Of a stretch of DNA of 64,000 bases, positions 34,183 to 42,092 are shown piece by piece. The DNA is from a virus. The stretch lies in IMG/VR virus record IMGVR_UViG_3300031801_000798, positions 1 to 64,000 of that record, one strand, 5' to 3'. A program made the position numbers and the translations under genes. The notes under the pieces are model-generated. The model made no database searches, was not told the origin of the DNA, and worked only from the letters and a program-made list of their open reading frames with translations. Position 1 is the first letter of the stretch, and each line of letters opens with the position of its first letter.

Positions 34183-34828
34183 CTTTAGGATCCAGTTTAG
34201 CCAAGATACGGGCAATTATTTTGTTTCTAATTATATCGTCTTCGGTTAGCCTAACTACGCTGACCCCAGCCACGCCATCTAGCCTGTCGGCGCATATAGT
34301 TAAGGCCCCCTTGAGCCTTGGTATTAAATCAGACTGATCAATATCTCCATTTATGACGCATTTTGATTTACGTCCCATGCGGGTCAAAAACATTTTTATC
34401 TGTTCGAAGGTAGCATTTTGCGCTTCGTCAAGAATGATGAATGCATTGTGAAAATTTCTGCCCCTCATATATTCCAAGGGGCAAATTTCGATAATGTTTT
34501 CTGCTATTAACTTTTTTACGGATTCGGTTCCCAGATATCCATTCATTTCTTCAACAACCGGGACTAAATATGGGTATATCTTGTCGTGAAAAGAGCCGGG
34601 TAAAAATCCAAGCCCCTTGCCAGATTCTACAACTGGTCTGGTTATTATGATCTTTTCAACTTTGCTAGAAGTTAGATACTCACACGCCAACCCAACTGAC
34701 ACAGTAGTTTTGCCACTTCCGGCTGGTCCTGTGCATATAGTAATATCTGATTCAGCAATTGCTCTTATATATTCAAATTGATTATCTGTTTTTGCTTTAA
34801 GCTGTCTTCGATGATGTCGTTTTTTCAT
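34175..34828 (-). CDS. phoH: PhoH-like ATPase
   Basis: The 217-residue protein has TGPAGSGKTT (Walker A, 33-42), IITRPVVESGKGLGFLPG, FIILDEAQNATFEQIKMFL (Walker B with DEAQ) and VINGDIDQSDL, all typical of PhoH. PhoH is widespread in marine phages; the family has ATPase and RNA-helicase-like activity, sometimes linked to RNA processing. Four bases separate it from the dUTPase gene. The exact role in infection is unknown. Confidence 0.9.
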   Translation of the reverse strand: MKKRHHRRQLKAKTDNQFEYIRAIAESDITICTGPAGSGKTTVSVGLACEYLTSSKVEKIIITRPVVESGKGLGFLPGSFHDKIYPYLVPVVEEMNGYLGTESVKKLIAENIIEICPLEYMRGRNFHNAFIILDEAQNATFEQIKMFLTRMGRKSKCVINGDIDQSDLIPRLKGALTICADRLDGVAGVSVVRLTEDDIIRNKIIARILAKLDPKDG

Positions 34829-34831
34829 TTA

Positions 34832-35338
34832 TTATTTACCAGAAGAACCAAACCCTCCGCATGCTCTAGAAGAATCCTCAAGCTCCTCCACCTCTATGAC
34901 ACGCATTAAGGGTATTTGTTGAACCACCAACTGAGCTATCCTGTCGCCTCTTTTAAGACCATATTGAACGTGGTAATGGGGCCAGTCTTTTAGACCGTAA
35001 CTAAAATTTGACAAACAGACCTTAACTTCTCCGCGATAGCCACTATCTATCACCCCTGCAAATCTGTGAATTCCTTTTACTCCCATGGAAGACCTATCCC
35101 AAATTAAACCGACAAACCCTTTGGGTATTTCCATAGCTATTCCAGTGCTGACTAAAACTGTTCCACCAACTTTGATGCTAACATCCTCATCAGCATACAA
35201 ATCGAAACCGGCATCATGATCATGGGCTTTAAACGGAGCCTGTGCCGTGTTTGTAAGCTTTTTAATTCTTAGCTCATATCCTCCTTGTTCAAGAGAAATT
35301 GGAACATCTGTAGTATAAGAATACTTCGTATCGTTCAT
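34832..35338 (-). CDS. dut: dUTPase
   Basis: The 168-residue trimeric-type dUTPase shows the five motifs: AGFDLYADED (I), DRSSMGVKG (II), GVIDSGYRGEVKVCLSN (III), KRGDRIAQLVVQ (IV) and RACGGFGSSGK (V, in place of GSTG-type R-G-x-x-G-F-G-S-T-G). It hydrolyses dUTP to dUMP and keeps uracil out of DNA while feeding thymidylate synthesis. The gene sits between ribonucleotide reductase and phoH in the nucleotide block, overlapping the reductase stop by ATGA. Confidence 0.93.
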   Translation of the reverse strand: MNDTKYSYTTDVPISLEQGGYELRIKKLTNTAQAPFKAHDHDAGFDLYADEDVSIKVGGTVLVSTGIAMEIPKGFVGLIWDRSSMGVKGIHRFAGVIDSGYRGEVKVCLSNFSYGLKDWPHYHVQYGLKRGDRIAQLVVQQIPLMRVIEVEELEDSSRACGGFGSSGK

Positions 35339-37518
35339 ACAATTTCACACGCTCCATTAGCACAAGAGATCTCCTGTTCCGGCACTACGTTATCCTCTTG
35401 CTCTATACATGTGGTATAATCCACAGCCTGATACTCTCTTTTCATATCAACCCACTCCTTCCAATTATACACGTCTTTCATGCAGTAGGTCAATCTTTTT
35501 ATGTCTCCATCCATATATTTTCCAGCAAATCTTTGACATCTATCAGCCCAATTTTTTTTGCCATCGCCCTTTACTTTATCTCCAAGACCCAGCAATGAAT
35601 CACAGGCAGACCAAAGATTGTCTTCCCATAGGTTGAGAGCCACTTCGATAAGGCCGCTTACGAACATCGCCCCCTCACCATAATGGGAAACCATCTCACT
35701 AGGCAGATAAATCGTGGTGAATGGAGCCTGTGGATAATCTTTATCTCCACTTACGGGAAGAAGGGAAACTCCGCAGAAAAACTTGCGGTTTTTATATATG
35801 AAACTCTCTGCCTCCTCCCATTCTTCTGGCTTAACATTAATTGTGTTTGACACATTGTGTTGTAAAAATGGCTTAACGCATATCGCATCATTGCGTCCAG
35901 TCATGACCCAGTTTTGTTGAGTAGTTTTTACACAGCCCAATAAATCAAGAGCGCTCACCTTATTCTTAAGCTTAGAACCATCTGGAACCTCTATACAAAA
36001 GGAAATTACATCATCGCTATCATTAGCAGACCACACTGATTCAGAACAAGCCCTCGGGTTAGAAGTTTTGAAATGTTGATAAATATTTTCCAACTTATTT
36101 GCTTGTACCCGTCTGATATAACGTTTGGCGTGATGCGGATGTATGCCAGAACTAGTTCCCAAAATGCAAGAGGCGGTTCCTTCGGGCTTGACACAAGTCG
36201 TCCTAGCTGCCTGATTGATACCAATCTTATTGGCGATTTCCTTATTGGTTTTCTTGACGGTCCTAGCCCCTTCTTTTTGCGTAACTGGATCAAGACAAAT
36301 CTCGTGTTGCTCCATAATACCTGTCATGGAAACACCTAGAAGAGCCTCTCTCTCAAAAATTCTCTCGCTGACCTCTCCTAGATACGGAAGCTTGGTAAAT
36401 CCAGCTTGAAGCGTCCCTATAATTGCAGCAGCACGACATGACTCAAGGAATTCTTCCTTGGTAGATACTTTAGCACAATTAACCGTGCTGAGATTACAGG
36501 CTTGCCAGCCGGTCTCCCCTGTTTTCTCATCAACAGGATAGAGTCCAATTTCTACGCAGGGGTTAACGATAAGCTCTGTTGAATCTGACCAAACAAACCC
36601 CGGCTCTCCAAACTCCCTAACCGACTGCATTAACCCGGAGAATTGTTCAGAAGTGGTGCTATCACGCAGGAGAAGAGCAGAATTATTAGAACGACCACGT
36701 TGAGGATTATTATGAAACCAATTTCCAGTTTTTGCCAATGCCATCTCTTCATCATCTGGCGAAAAGAGACAAATCGTAGCACTCCTACGCACACCACCAG
36801 AAATAACAGCGTCAGCACTATGCATAACAATATCGTAGACATGTATTGGTTCTAACTTTCTAACGTTAAATTCGCATTCTTTTAAGACTTTATCTAGAAC
36901 CTTTTTGATATTAGCCAAGGCTTTTTTTAGTGGTTCTGGTCCGGGGGCTTTGCCGGAACTAGAACTCAGATACGAACCGGCGGGTCTGATTTCAGAAAAA
37001 TCAAAGTTAACATTCTTTCCTTCATACTCAGGAAACAAGTCGTTATCTTCAAAATAGCTACTGATCAATACGCCGATAGCATCAGACCATCCCTCAATAG
37101 TGTCTGGAATAGCATACTTTTTTGTGCCCCCTTTGGATGGAACAAGCTTGGGGAGTTTTGCCACATGATGTTTTTGAACTGAAAAACCTACCCCGCAGCC
37201 GCAGAGTAAAAGATACATACATTCTTGAAAAAATCTAAGCCTGTCAGCATATGATGCAATACAATTGTATACCCTAGCATGGTGCTTGAAGATGGGCTTG
37301 CCTCCAAACTGCAACGCCCTTTGAGAACCTAGGACTCTCTTTTTATGCATTAGGTCATATGCCCAATCAATATCTTCTTGGGCTTCGGGGTATCGATCAA
37401 GCATCATATTTTTGACGCGATCAACTGACTCTTTCCAAGTTTCTCTCCTCTTCTTTTCTGGTATCCATCTTGCGTATTTTCCTACAAAAGTATAGTTTTG
37501 CAATTCTCCAACTGACAT
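35335..37518 (-). CDS. Adenosylcobalamin-dependent (class II) ribonucleotide reductase
   Basis: The 727-residue monomer resembles the Lactobacillus-type RTPR. YNCIAS near residue 85 holds the first redox cysteine, SGGVRRSATI is present at 240-249, NPCVEIGL has the thiyl-radical C321 and E323, and WQACNLSTVN carries the partner cysteine C341. The tail ends SCANGACEIV, a CX4C pair (C719, C724) that receives electrons from thioredoxin. It makes dNTPs from NTPs using vitamin B12 and needs no oxygen-dependent subunit. It ends inside the dUTPase start. A thioredoxin-like gene at 41.5 kb could supply reductant. Confidence 0.93.
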   Translation of the reverse strand: MSVGELQNYTFVGKYARWIPEKKRRETWKESVDRVKNMMLDRYPEAQEDIDWAYDLMHKKRVLGSQRALQFGGKPIFKHHARVYNCIASYADRLRFFQECMYLLLCGCGVGFSVQKHHVAKLPKLVPSKGGTKKYAIPDTIEGWSDAIGVLISSYFEDNDLFPEYEGKNVNFDFSEIRPAGSYLSSSSGKAPGPEPLKKALANIKKVLDKVLKECEFNVRKLEPIHVYDIVMHSADAVISGGVRRSATICLFSPDDEEMALAKTGNWFHNNPQRGRSNNSALLLRDSTTSEQFSGLMQSVREFGEPGFVWSDSTELIVNPCVEIGLYPVDEKTGETGWQACNLSTVNCAKVSTKEEFLESCRAAAIIGTLQAGFTKLPYLGEVSERIFEREALLGVSMTGIMEQHEICLDPVTQKEGARTVKKTNKEIANKIGINQAARTTCVKPEGTASCILGTSSGIHPHHAKRYIRRVQANKLENIYQHFKTSNPRACSESVWSANDSDDVISFCIEVPDGSKLKNKVSALDLLGCVKTTQQNWVMTGRNDAICVKPFLQHNVSNTINVKPEEWEEAESFIYKNRKFFCGVSLLPVSGDKDYPQAPFTTIYLPSEMVSHYGEGAMFVSGLIEVALNLWEDNLWSACDSLLGLGDKVKGDGKKNWADRCQRFAGKYMDGDIKRLTYCMKDVYNWKEWVDMKREYQAVDYTTCIEQEDNVVPEQEISCANGACEIV

Positions 37519-37526
37519 TTGAAATC

Positions 37527-37913
37527 CTACTTGTTTTTCGTCTTGGTGGCGTGTCCATCGGTTACCATTTTAGATGATATGTCCTGTCCATCGACAAAAA
37601 TATACCCTAAAATCCGATTAAATGTTAAAATATCTTTGATGTCATCTTCTTCATCAGCAGGAATATGCAAAATTGCCTGCTTATATTTTGACTCACCGAA
37701 ATATAACTCCTGCTCACCCAATAAAGTTTTTACGTGGGCCTTTGCGGCTAGACCTTTTTCTTTTTCTTCAAGATCTCTTGTTCTAGTTTCTGGACACCAG
37801 CAGTCCTTTAGTCGCACACGAACTGTTTTAATTATCTGCACATCTATTGTGTCGCCGTCTACAACGTTTGTGACCACGACCCTAGTTGTAAGTCCAGCAG
37901 GTGGTTGTTTCAT
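37527..37913 (-). CDS. Staphylococcal-nuclease-like protein
   Basis: This 128-residue protein has the SNase core: VTNVVDGDTIDVQI followed by VRVRLKDCWCPE, with the metal aspartate in VDGDT and the arginine in VRLKD. A further segment follows (ARGLA-type AAKAHVKTLL). The homologues are Ca-dependent nucleases. No signal peptide is seen, unlike secreted relatives, so it would act in the cell, perhaps on host DNA. It is the first gene after the promoter-like 10-mer at 37949. Confidence 0.83.
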   Translation of the reverse strand: MKQPPAGLTTRVVVTNVVDGDTIDVQIIKTVRVRLKDCWCPETRTRDLEEKEKGLAAKAHVKTLLGEQELYFGESKYKQAILHIPADEEDDIKDILTFNRILGYIFVDGQDISSKMVTDGHATKTKNK

Positions 37914-37948
37914 AGTAAAGCATCCGATGAATGAAGATTAATTCAAAG

Positions 37949-37958
37949 TATTATACAC
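37949..37958 (-). promoter_or_regulatory. Promoter-like 10-mer GTGTATAATA (copy 1)
   Basis: On the minus strand GTGTATAATA contains a perfect TATAAT -10 and is followed by CTTTGAAT. It begins right at the dCMP deaminase stop and lies about 35 bases before the SNase start, where the RNR-dUTPase-PhoH run begins. No consensus -35 is at the 17-base position. The same 10-mer occurs at 47699, also directly after a gene and before another unit. Confidence 0.5.
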
Positions 37959-38470
37959 TAAAACCATTTCAATTTCTTCTTGTATCCTGACTTACTCTTT
38001 TTTTGTAACCTGATAACCTCATTTAAGTAAGACGGGTCTGGTTCAAGGTAGGTAATTTCAAGACCATTCTCTATCAGGTGGTTGTAGACAATCTTGTCTT
38101 CTTCGGTCTCTCCGTGAGCCTTTGATCCTTTCGGAGCATGCCATTCCCAAACGCCGCTCTGCCATAACAGTTTTGCACAGGTAGCACAGGGTAGATGTGT
38201 GATATAGGCTCTGTAGCTATCAATCTGTTTGACGACTAGGTTACTTATAGCATTGGCTTCTGCGTGTACCATAAATGGGTATTTATCAGGTCTAGTGGTG
38301 GGGAGACCGTCTTCCTTGACTGACGTACAAAATCCATTATACCCAACTCCAACAACTATGTTAGGACTGCCAACTATGACACAACCAACCTTGGTTTGTG
38401 AATCGTGACTTCGTATGGACGCATAATACGCCATGCCCATGAAGTATTCATCCCACGTTGGTCGATTCAT
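37958..38470 (-). CDS. dCMP/deoxycytidylate deaminase
   Basis: The 170-residue protein has HAEANAISN (zinc ligand His, catalytic Glu) and PCATCAKLLW, the PCxxC zinc motif. NRPTWDEYFMGMAYYAS at the N-terminus and the GYNGFCTSV substrate loop match dCMP deaminases of the ComEB/T4 Cd type. It converts dCMP to dUMP, feeding dUTPase and thymidylate pools. It lies at the head of the nucleotide block, sharing 23 bases with the tiny basic ORF before it. Confidence 0.92.
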   Translation of the reverse strand: MNRPTWDEYFMGMAYYASIRSHDSQTKVGCVIVGSPNIVVGVGYNGFCTSVKEDGLPTTRPDKYPFMVHAEANAISNLVVKQIDSYRAYITHLPCATCAKLLWQSGVWEWHAPKGSKAHGETEEDKIVYNHLIENGLEITYLEPDPSYLNEVIRLQKKSKSGYKKKLKWF

Positions 38471-38555
38471 AATTACGCTTTTGGTTTCTAGTTCTTCGTT
38501 CCCTCTTAAGTCTCTTCTTATCCCTTTTACTTTTTTTTCTTATTGTTTTTCCCAT
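38448..38555 (-). CDS. Tiny basic ORF (35 aa), candidate gene
   Basis: A 35-codon frame starts at ATG 38555, inside the end of the previous gene, and stops at TGA 38448, inside the start of the deaminase gene. Its product (MGKTIRKKSKRDKKRLKR then a K/R-rich tail) is nearly all lysine and arginine, like small nucleic-acid-binding or ribosomal-protein-like phage peptides. The RBS is weak. It would fill the otherwise empty 56-base gap between its neighbours, which is the main argument. Alternatively the gap is just low-complexity A-rich sequence. Confidence 0.4.
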   Translation of the reverse strand: MGKTIRKKSKRDKKRLKRERRTRNQKRNYESTNVG

Positions 38556-38721
38556 GATTCTTTCTAAAACCTTTGTGGACCCAAGCAAAATTGGAACCTA
38601 GTGAATAAATTATTAACCTGCGAAAACCGTCCACCTCTGGAAGAACCCAACCGCAAGAGTTGTCGTCAATTTTTAACTTCTCTGCCTTAGAATTCATCAC
38701 CTTTTTCATGTCAGCTTCCAT
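38527..38721 (-). CDS. Small protein of unknown function
   Basis: The ATG at 38721 has GGAG five bases upstream, so I choose it over the TTG at 38754. The 64-residue product starts MEADMKKVMNSKAEK, has a hydrophobic core (GFRRLIIYSLG) and ends in a run of lysines (NHGKNNKKKK). No family is recognised. It lies two bases from the stop of the propeller-like gene. Confidence 0.55.
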   Translation of the reverse strand: MEADMKKVMNSKAEKLKIDDNSCGWVLPEVDGFRRLIIYSLGSNFAWVHKGFRKNHGKNNKKKK

Positions 38722-38723
38722 CG

Positions 38724-39698
38724 CTACTCCAGTACTTCTAACCCATGAATACAATGTCTTATATCTTCCTCTAACTGTATAGTCTTCTCTATATCTCTGC
38801 TGTCCATATTGTATACCAAAATTCTTGCTGGAGACATTCCGACAAATAATAACTCATTATGCCTAGCCAGACCTCGATTCCAATTGGCCCTAGCTACATC
38901 ATCAACATGATATTTAATTTTTTTGGTCTTTGGTAGAGCTATAAATCTAGTCTTTAGAAGCGTTCTTTGTATACCGGTACTCTCATTATTAAATGAGTTT
39001 GGCATCGTGTGTATTGAATCTTTGCTATCAATTATTCCCAGATAACCAAAGGAGGTAAGATTGACCGCATAGAAATCGGGATATTCATAGAAATTATGTT
39101 GAAAGCTTTTAGCGTTATGAATTACTGGCATGGGAACAACTACTTCCATACTATAAAAATCATACAGGTGTGTAATAAGCCCTCCAAAAACCAATCTGTT
39201 ATCATTCGAGGAGATTGAATTGATATGAAAGTTATCTTCTTCTGGAGCCTCCCCCGGATTGATTTCTCTAAGACTCAGCAAAGCCTTATAATCTTCTTTA
39301 CTTTCACCAATGACCTCCCAGAAACCAGACAGATTAAAATCTAGATCCACTCTTGCAATTGAATCGTAAGCTGTAGAGGTTACCCAGATAGAATCATCAA
39401 AATAACAAATCTCATGTACCGATTTAAAAATCTTGTCGTCTCTAAAACGCTTCACAATTTGATATGTCTCTTTGTCTAGCTCTATTAGACCTCCAGAATC
39501 AGCAACAATTATTCTATCGTCCAGAACAACTATCCCCCGCAGTCCCCTCTCACCGCCCCTTTCGTTATCGTTAACAAAATCGTCACCGTATGGTTGGTAA
39601 TGTAGAACCTCTTCGGTATCCACATCAATGACGTAAAGACCACCATGTATATCACCCTGTTTGGCCGCTCTTACAACCGTGCTACAAATAATTTTCAT
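38724..39698 (-). CDS. Beta-propeller-like protein (DUF4915/TIGR03032-like)
   Basis: The 324-residue protein has repeated strands with D/N-G turn motifs (GGLYVIDVDTEE, RGLRGIVVLDDRIIVADSGG, FDDSIWVTSTAYDSIARVD, HINSISSNDNRLVFGG and RGLARHNELLFVGMSP), compatible with a four-to-six-bladed propeller. The HINS and RGLARHN blocks recall a family of sugar-associated hypothetical propellers. It lies beside a glycosyltransferase-like gene and GDP-fucose synthase. It may bind a glycan; the function is inferred from context. Confidence 0.62.
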   Translation of the reverse strand: MKIICSTVVRAAKQGDIHGGLYVIDVDTEEVLHYQPYGDDFVNDNERGGERGLRGIVVLDDRIIVADSGGLIELDKETYQIVKRFRDDKIFKSVHEICYFDDSIWVTSTAYDSIARVDLDFNLSGFWEVIGESKEDYKALLSLREINPGEAPEEDNFHINSISSNDNRLVFGGLITHLYDFYSMEVVVPMPVIHNAKSFQHNFYEYPDFYAVNLTSFGYLGIIDSKDSIHTMPNSFNNESTGIQRTLLKTRFIALPKTKKIKYHVDDVARANWNRGLARHNELLFVGMSPARILVYNMDSRDIEKTIQLEEDIRHCIHGLEVLE

Positions 39699-40552
39699 CA
39701 GATAAATCTCAATACAAAATCTTCATAGGGTTTTGATATTGCATCAAATGAAAAATAGTCTAGATCTATCTTTTTACCGTTTAGGTATCTTGTGTTGATA
39801 TCCTCTTTTCTCAGTCCTAAATCAACTCTGGATGTGTCGGATATTTTCTTAGAGGAGTTGTGGATCACCACGCTATACTCTGGAGAGGCCATGAGACGGG
39901 GAAACTTTTCATATAGTTCTTGGTATATAATCGGCTGTAGTTCTTCTTCTAGTTTAGAACTTTCAGACTCCGAGGAGAGTTCAACAATCTCTTTCAGGTT
40001 GCATTTTTTGTAGATGTGCCCATTGGTAGAAAATGGTATGGCAAAATTTGTGTAGGGGGTAATCTTAGAGGAGTCCCAAATAAGAAATTCGTCTAAAACA
40101 AACTCGCCATTGGCTGGTATTTCTGCAAAATAATTTTCTCTGTCGTATGGGTTTTGTATCACCGTATTGTTTCCCAGTCTGAGAGATAAGCATAGCGGGT
40201 TATACTCATTAAACAGTCTGCTGATACTTTGATAGCACGGGGGTCTTCTAAAGAGAATATTTTCGTCATTAAATAAGCAAGCAAGGTCTCTTGAGGTTTC
40301 CAAGCAGGGGATCATGTCTTTACTTATTTCGGACTGTGTTCTTTCAACCCACTTTATGGGAAAAGCGTGTCCGTATTTGTGTTTTTTGTAGAAATAGTCT
40401 GCGGCTTTTGAATACCCCTCGAAGAAGTTTTCACTGGAATACTTATACAGGACAGTTATGTCAAAAAGATTGTTCGAATTGACATTTAGGCTTTCAAGAA
40501 GAAGATGAACTCTAGCAGCCCCGTCATCTGATATAACAATTGCTGTAATCAA
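39698..40552 (-). CDS. Putative glycosyltransferase, dispersed family member B (TTG start)
   Basis: This 284-residue protein is paralogous to those at 7609-8478 and 49665-50504: HLLLESLN, FDITVLY, an acidic FNDEN in the position of VDDN, SLRLGNNTVIQN and FAIPFSTNG. The start is TTG at 40552 with AGGTG five bases upstream, and the N-terminus then aligns exactly with the paralogues. The DDN-to-NDEN change may weaken metal binding. It sits between the propeller-like gene (TGATG overlap) and GDP-fucose synthase, supporting a sugar-transfer role. Confidence 0.6.
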   Translation of the reverse strand: MITAIVISDDGAARVHLLLESLNVNSNNLFDITVLYKYSSENFFEGYSKAADYFYKKHKYGHAFPIKWVERTQSEISKDMIPCLETSRDLACLFNDENILFRRPPCYQSISRLFNEYNPLCLSLRLGNNTVIQNPYDRENYFAEIPANGEFVLDEFLIWDSSKITPYTNFAIPFSTNGHIYKKCNLKEIVELSSESESSKLEEELQPIIYQELYEKFPRLMASPEYSVVIHNSSKKISDTSRVDLGLRKEDINTRYLNGKKIDLDYFSFDAISKPYEDFVLRFI

Positions 40553-40554
40553 CG

Positions 40555-41568
40555 CTACACCTTTTCGGTTGGAGGAGCATCCGAGAGTTTACCGGGGGGA
40601 AGCTCGTTAACATCTTTGTGATAGAAGGTGAAGTCCTTGCACCACTCCACTGTCTTCTCCAGACCTTCCCTCAAGGAGGTAGAAGCCGTGAAGCCAAACT
40701 TTTCTTCAGCCCTGCTCACATCTAGGCATCGTCGTGGCTGTCCGTCTGGCTTCTCATTATTCCAGATAATTTCTCCATCGTATCCCATAAGCTCGCAAAT
40801 TAGTTCAATAAGATCCTTAATGTTTGTCTCAACTCCGGTTCCTATATTTACGGGGTTTCCCTCGTTGTACCGTTCCATGGCTAGCATTACAGCTTGTGCG
40901 CAGTCGTCAACGTACAGGAATTCTCTAGTGGCTTTGCCAGAACCCCAAACTTCCATGGATTTTTGATTGTTGGCTTTTGCGTAACCTATGCGAGATAATA
41001 TTGCGGGTATCACATGACTAGCGCGAGGATCATGATTGTCACCCGGCCCATACATGTTGACTGGTATCAAAGAAATTCCGTTGAAACCAAATTGCTTTCT
41101 GTAAGCCAAAAGCATTTCCATCAATGTCTTTTTTGCTATACCATAGGGGGCATTGGTTTCTTCGGGATAGCCGTTCCACAGGTCATCTTCCTTGAAGGGA
41201 ACAGGACAGTTTTTGGGATAAGAGCATACGGTTCCAGCCAATATAAACTTCTTACATCCGTGCTGACGTGCCTCTTCTATGACCTTGATTCCCATGTTAA
41301 GATTTTCATAAAGAAAACCGCCGGGATATTCCATGTTGGCTCCGATTCCGCCGACTCTGGCAGCTAAATGAATAACTACATCTGGATCATAGCTATCAAA
41401 CATCCATCCGACATTGGCTTCCTCTCCTAAATCGAGACCATCGCTAGTTCCGCCCATTGCGGCAACTTTTTTGTAGCCGGAATCGTTTAGAAGTTTATAC
41501 AACCTTTTTCCTAGGAAACCTCTGCCGCCAGTAATCAGGATTGTGTCCTCAGACTTGCTTATTTCCAT
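40555..41568 (-). CDS. fcl: GDP-L-fucose synthase
   Basis: The start ATG at 41568 is preferred over TTG at 41571. The 337-residue protein has ITGGRGFLGKRLY (NADPH loop), HLAARVGGIGANM (the GDP-fucose-synthase-specific block), TVCSYPKNCPVPF, and APYGIAKKTLMEM with the catalytic YxxxK. GDP-L-fucose synthase epimerises and reduces GDP-4-keto-6-deoxymannose. The dehydratase (GMD) that precedes it in the pathway is not in this window. It might come from the host, or from elsewhere in the phage genome. Confidence 0.93.
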   Translation of the reverse strand: MEISKSEDTILITGGRGFLGKRLYKLLNDSGYKKVAAMGGTSDGLDLGEEANVGWMFDSYDPDVVIHLAARVGGIGANMEYPGGFLYENLNMGIKVIEEARQHGCKKFILAGTVCSYPKNCPVPFKEDDLWNGYPEETNAPYGIAKKTLMEMLLAYRKQFGFNGISLIPVNMYGPGDNHDPRASHVIPAILSRIGYAKANNQKSMEVWGSGKATREFLYVDDCAQAVMLAMERYNEGNPVNIGTGVETNIKDLIELICELMGYDGEIIWNNEKPDGQPRRCLDVSRAEEKFGFTASTSLREGLEKTVEWCKDFTFYHKDVNELPPGKLSDAPPTEKV

Positions 41569-41863
41569 CAAACTCTTCCAAAAAATTTATGGTTTCATCT
41601 GCGTCCATGTTATGTGCGCGTTTAAAAATCTCTCTTTTTTCATCCATAATGACAACAGTAGGATAAGCTTCAATTTCAAACTGTTCAGACAAATATTCAT
41701 TGCCCGGCGTATCTACCTGAATAATCGCTGCCTTGCCTCCATGATAAGCTTTAGAAGCCTTGAGCACATCTGTTTTCGTCCAAACCTCTTGCCTCATTCC
41801 TTGACAATGAGGACACCAGCTTGCGACAAAAACAACAACCTGAAAAGCGTCTTTTTTATCCAT
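41549..41863 (-). CDS. Thioredoxin-like protein
   Basis: The 104-residue protein has FVASWCPHCQGMR with a CPHC redox pair, and the cis-proline block EAYPTVVI further on, giving a thioredoxin/glutaredoxin fold without a signal peptide. The CPHC centre (rather than CGPC) shifts the redox potential toward the oxidising DsbA type. It may reduce the CX4C tail of the class II reductase or another phage thiol enzyme. The C-terminus overlaps the fcl gene by 20 bases. Confidence 0.85.
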   Translation of the reverse strand: MDKKDAFQVVVFVASWCPHCQGMRQEVWTKTDVLKASKAYHGGKAAIIQVDTPGNEYLSEQFEIEAYPTVVIMDEKREIFKRAHNMDADETINFLEEFDGNKQV

Positions 41864-42089
41864 GATGCCAAAGATTCTTTCCTGAGTTTTGTTCGGTGAT
41901 TCTATTGAGCGACCACATCCAAGGACCGACTATTAGAGTTGCTCCAGCACCCCAAGCCCAAAGGACCGGCCCACCGTCATTTGGAATCATAAAAGTTGCT
42001 GAGGTTGCAGCGGTAAGATATATAGTCAACAATATATGACTCACTTTTTGTTCCATATACCAATCGAAAATCTTCCTAAACATTGTCAT
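41856..42089 (-). CDS. Small two-helix membrane protein
   Basis: This 77-residue protein has a hydrophobic segment (ILLTIYLTAATSATFMI) and a second one (VLWAWGAGATLIVGPWMW) joined by a short loop. The N-terminus is basic and the tail polar (EQNSGKNLWHHG). The function is unknown; the position between an exported protease and thioredoxin gives no hint. It overlaps the thioredoxin start by eight bases. Confidence 0.6.
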   Translation of the reverse strand: MTMFRKIFDWYMEQKVSHILLTIYLTAATSATFMIPNDGGPVLWAWGAGATLIVGPWMWSLNRITEQNSGKNLWHHG

Positions 42090-42092
42090 CCT

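Noticed and set aside
37519-37941. Plus-strand ORF of 140 aa
   Set aside because: It is antisense to the SNase-like gene, whose catalytic motifs are clear.
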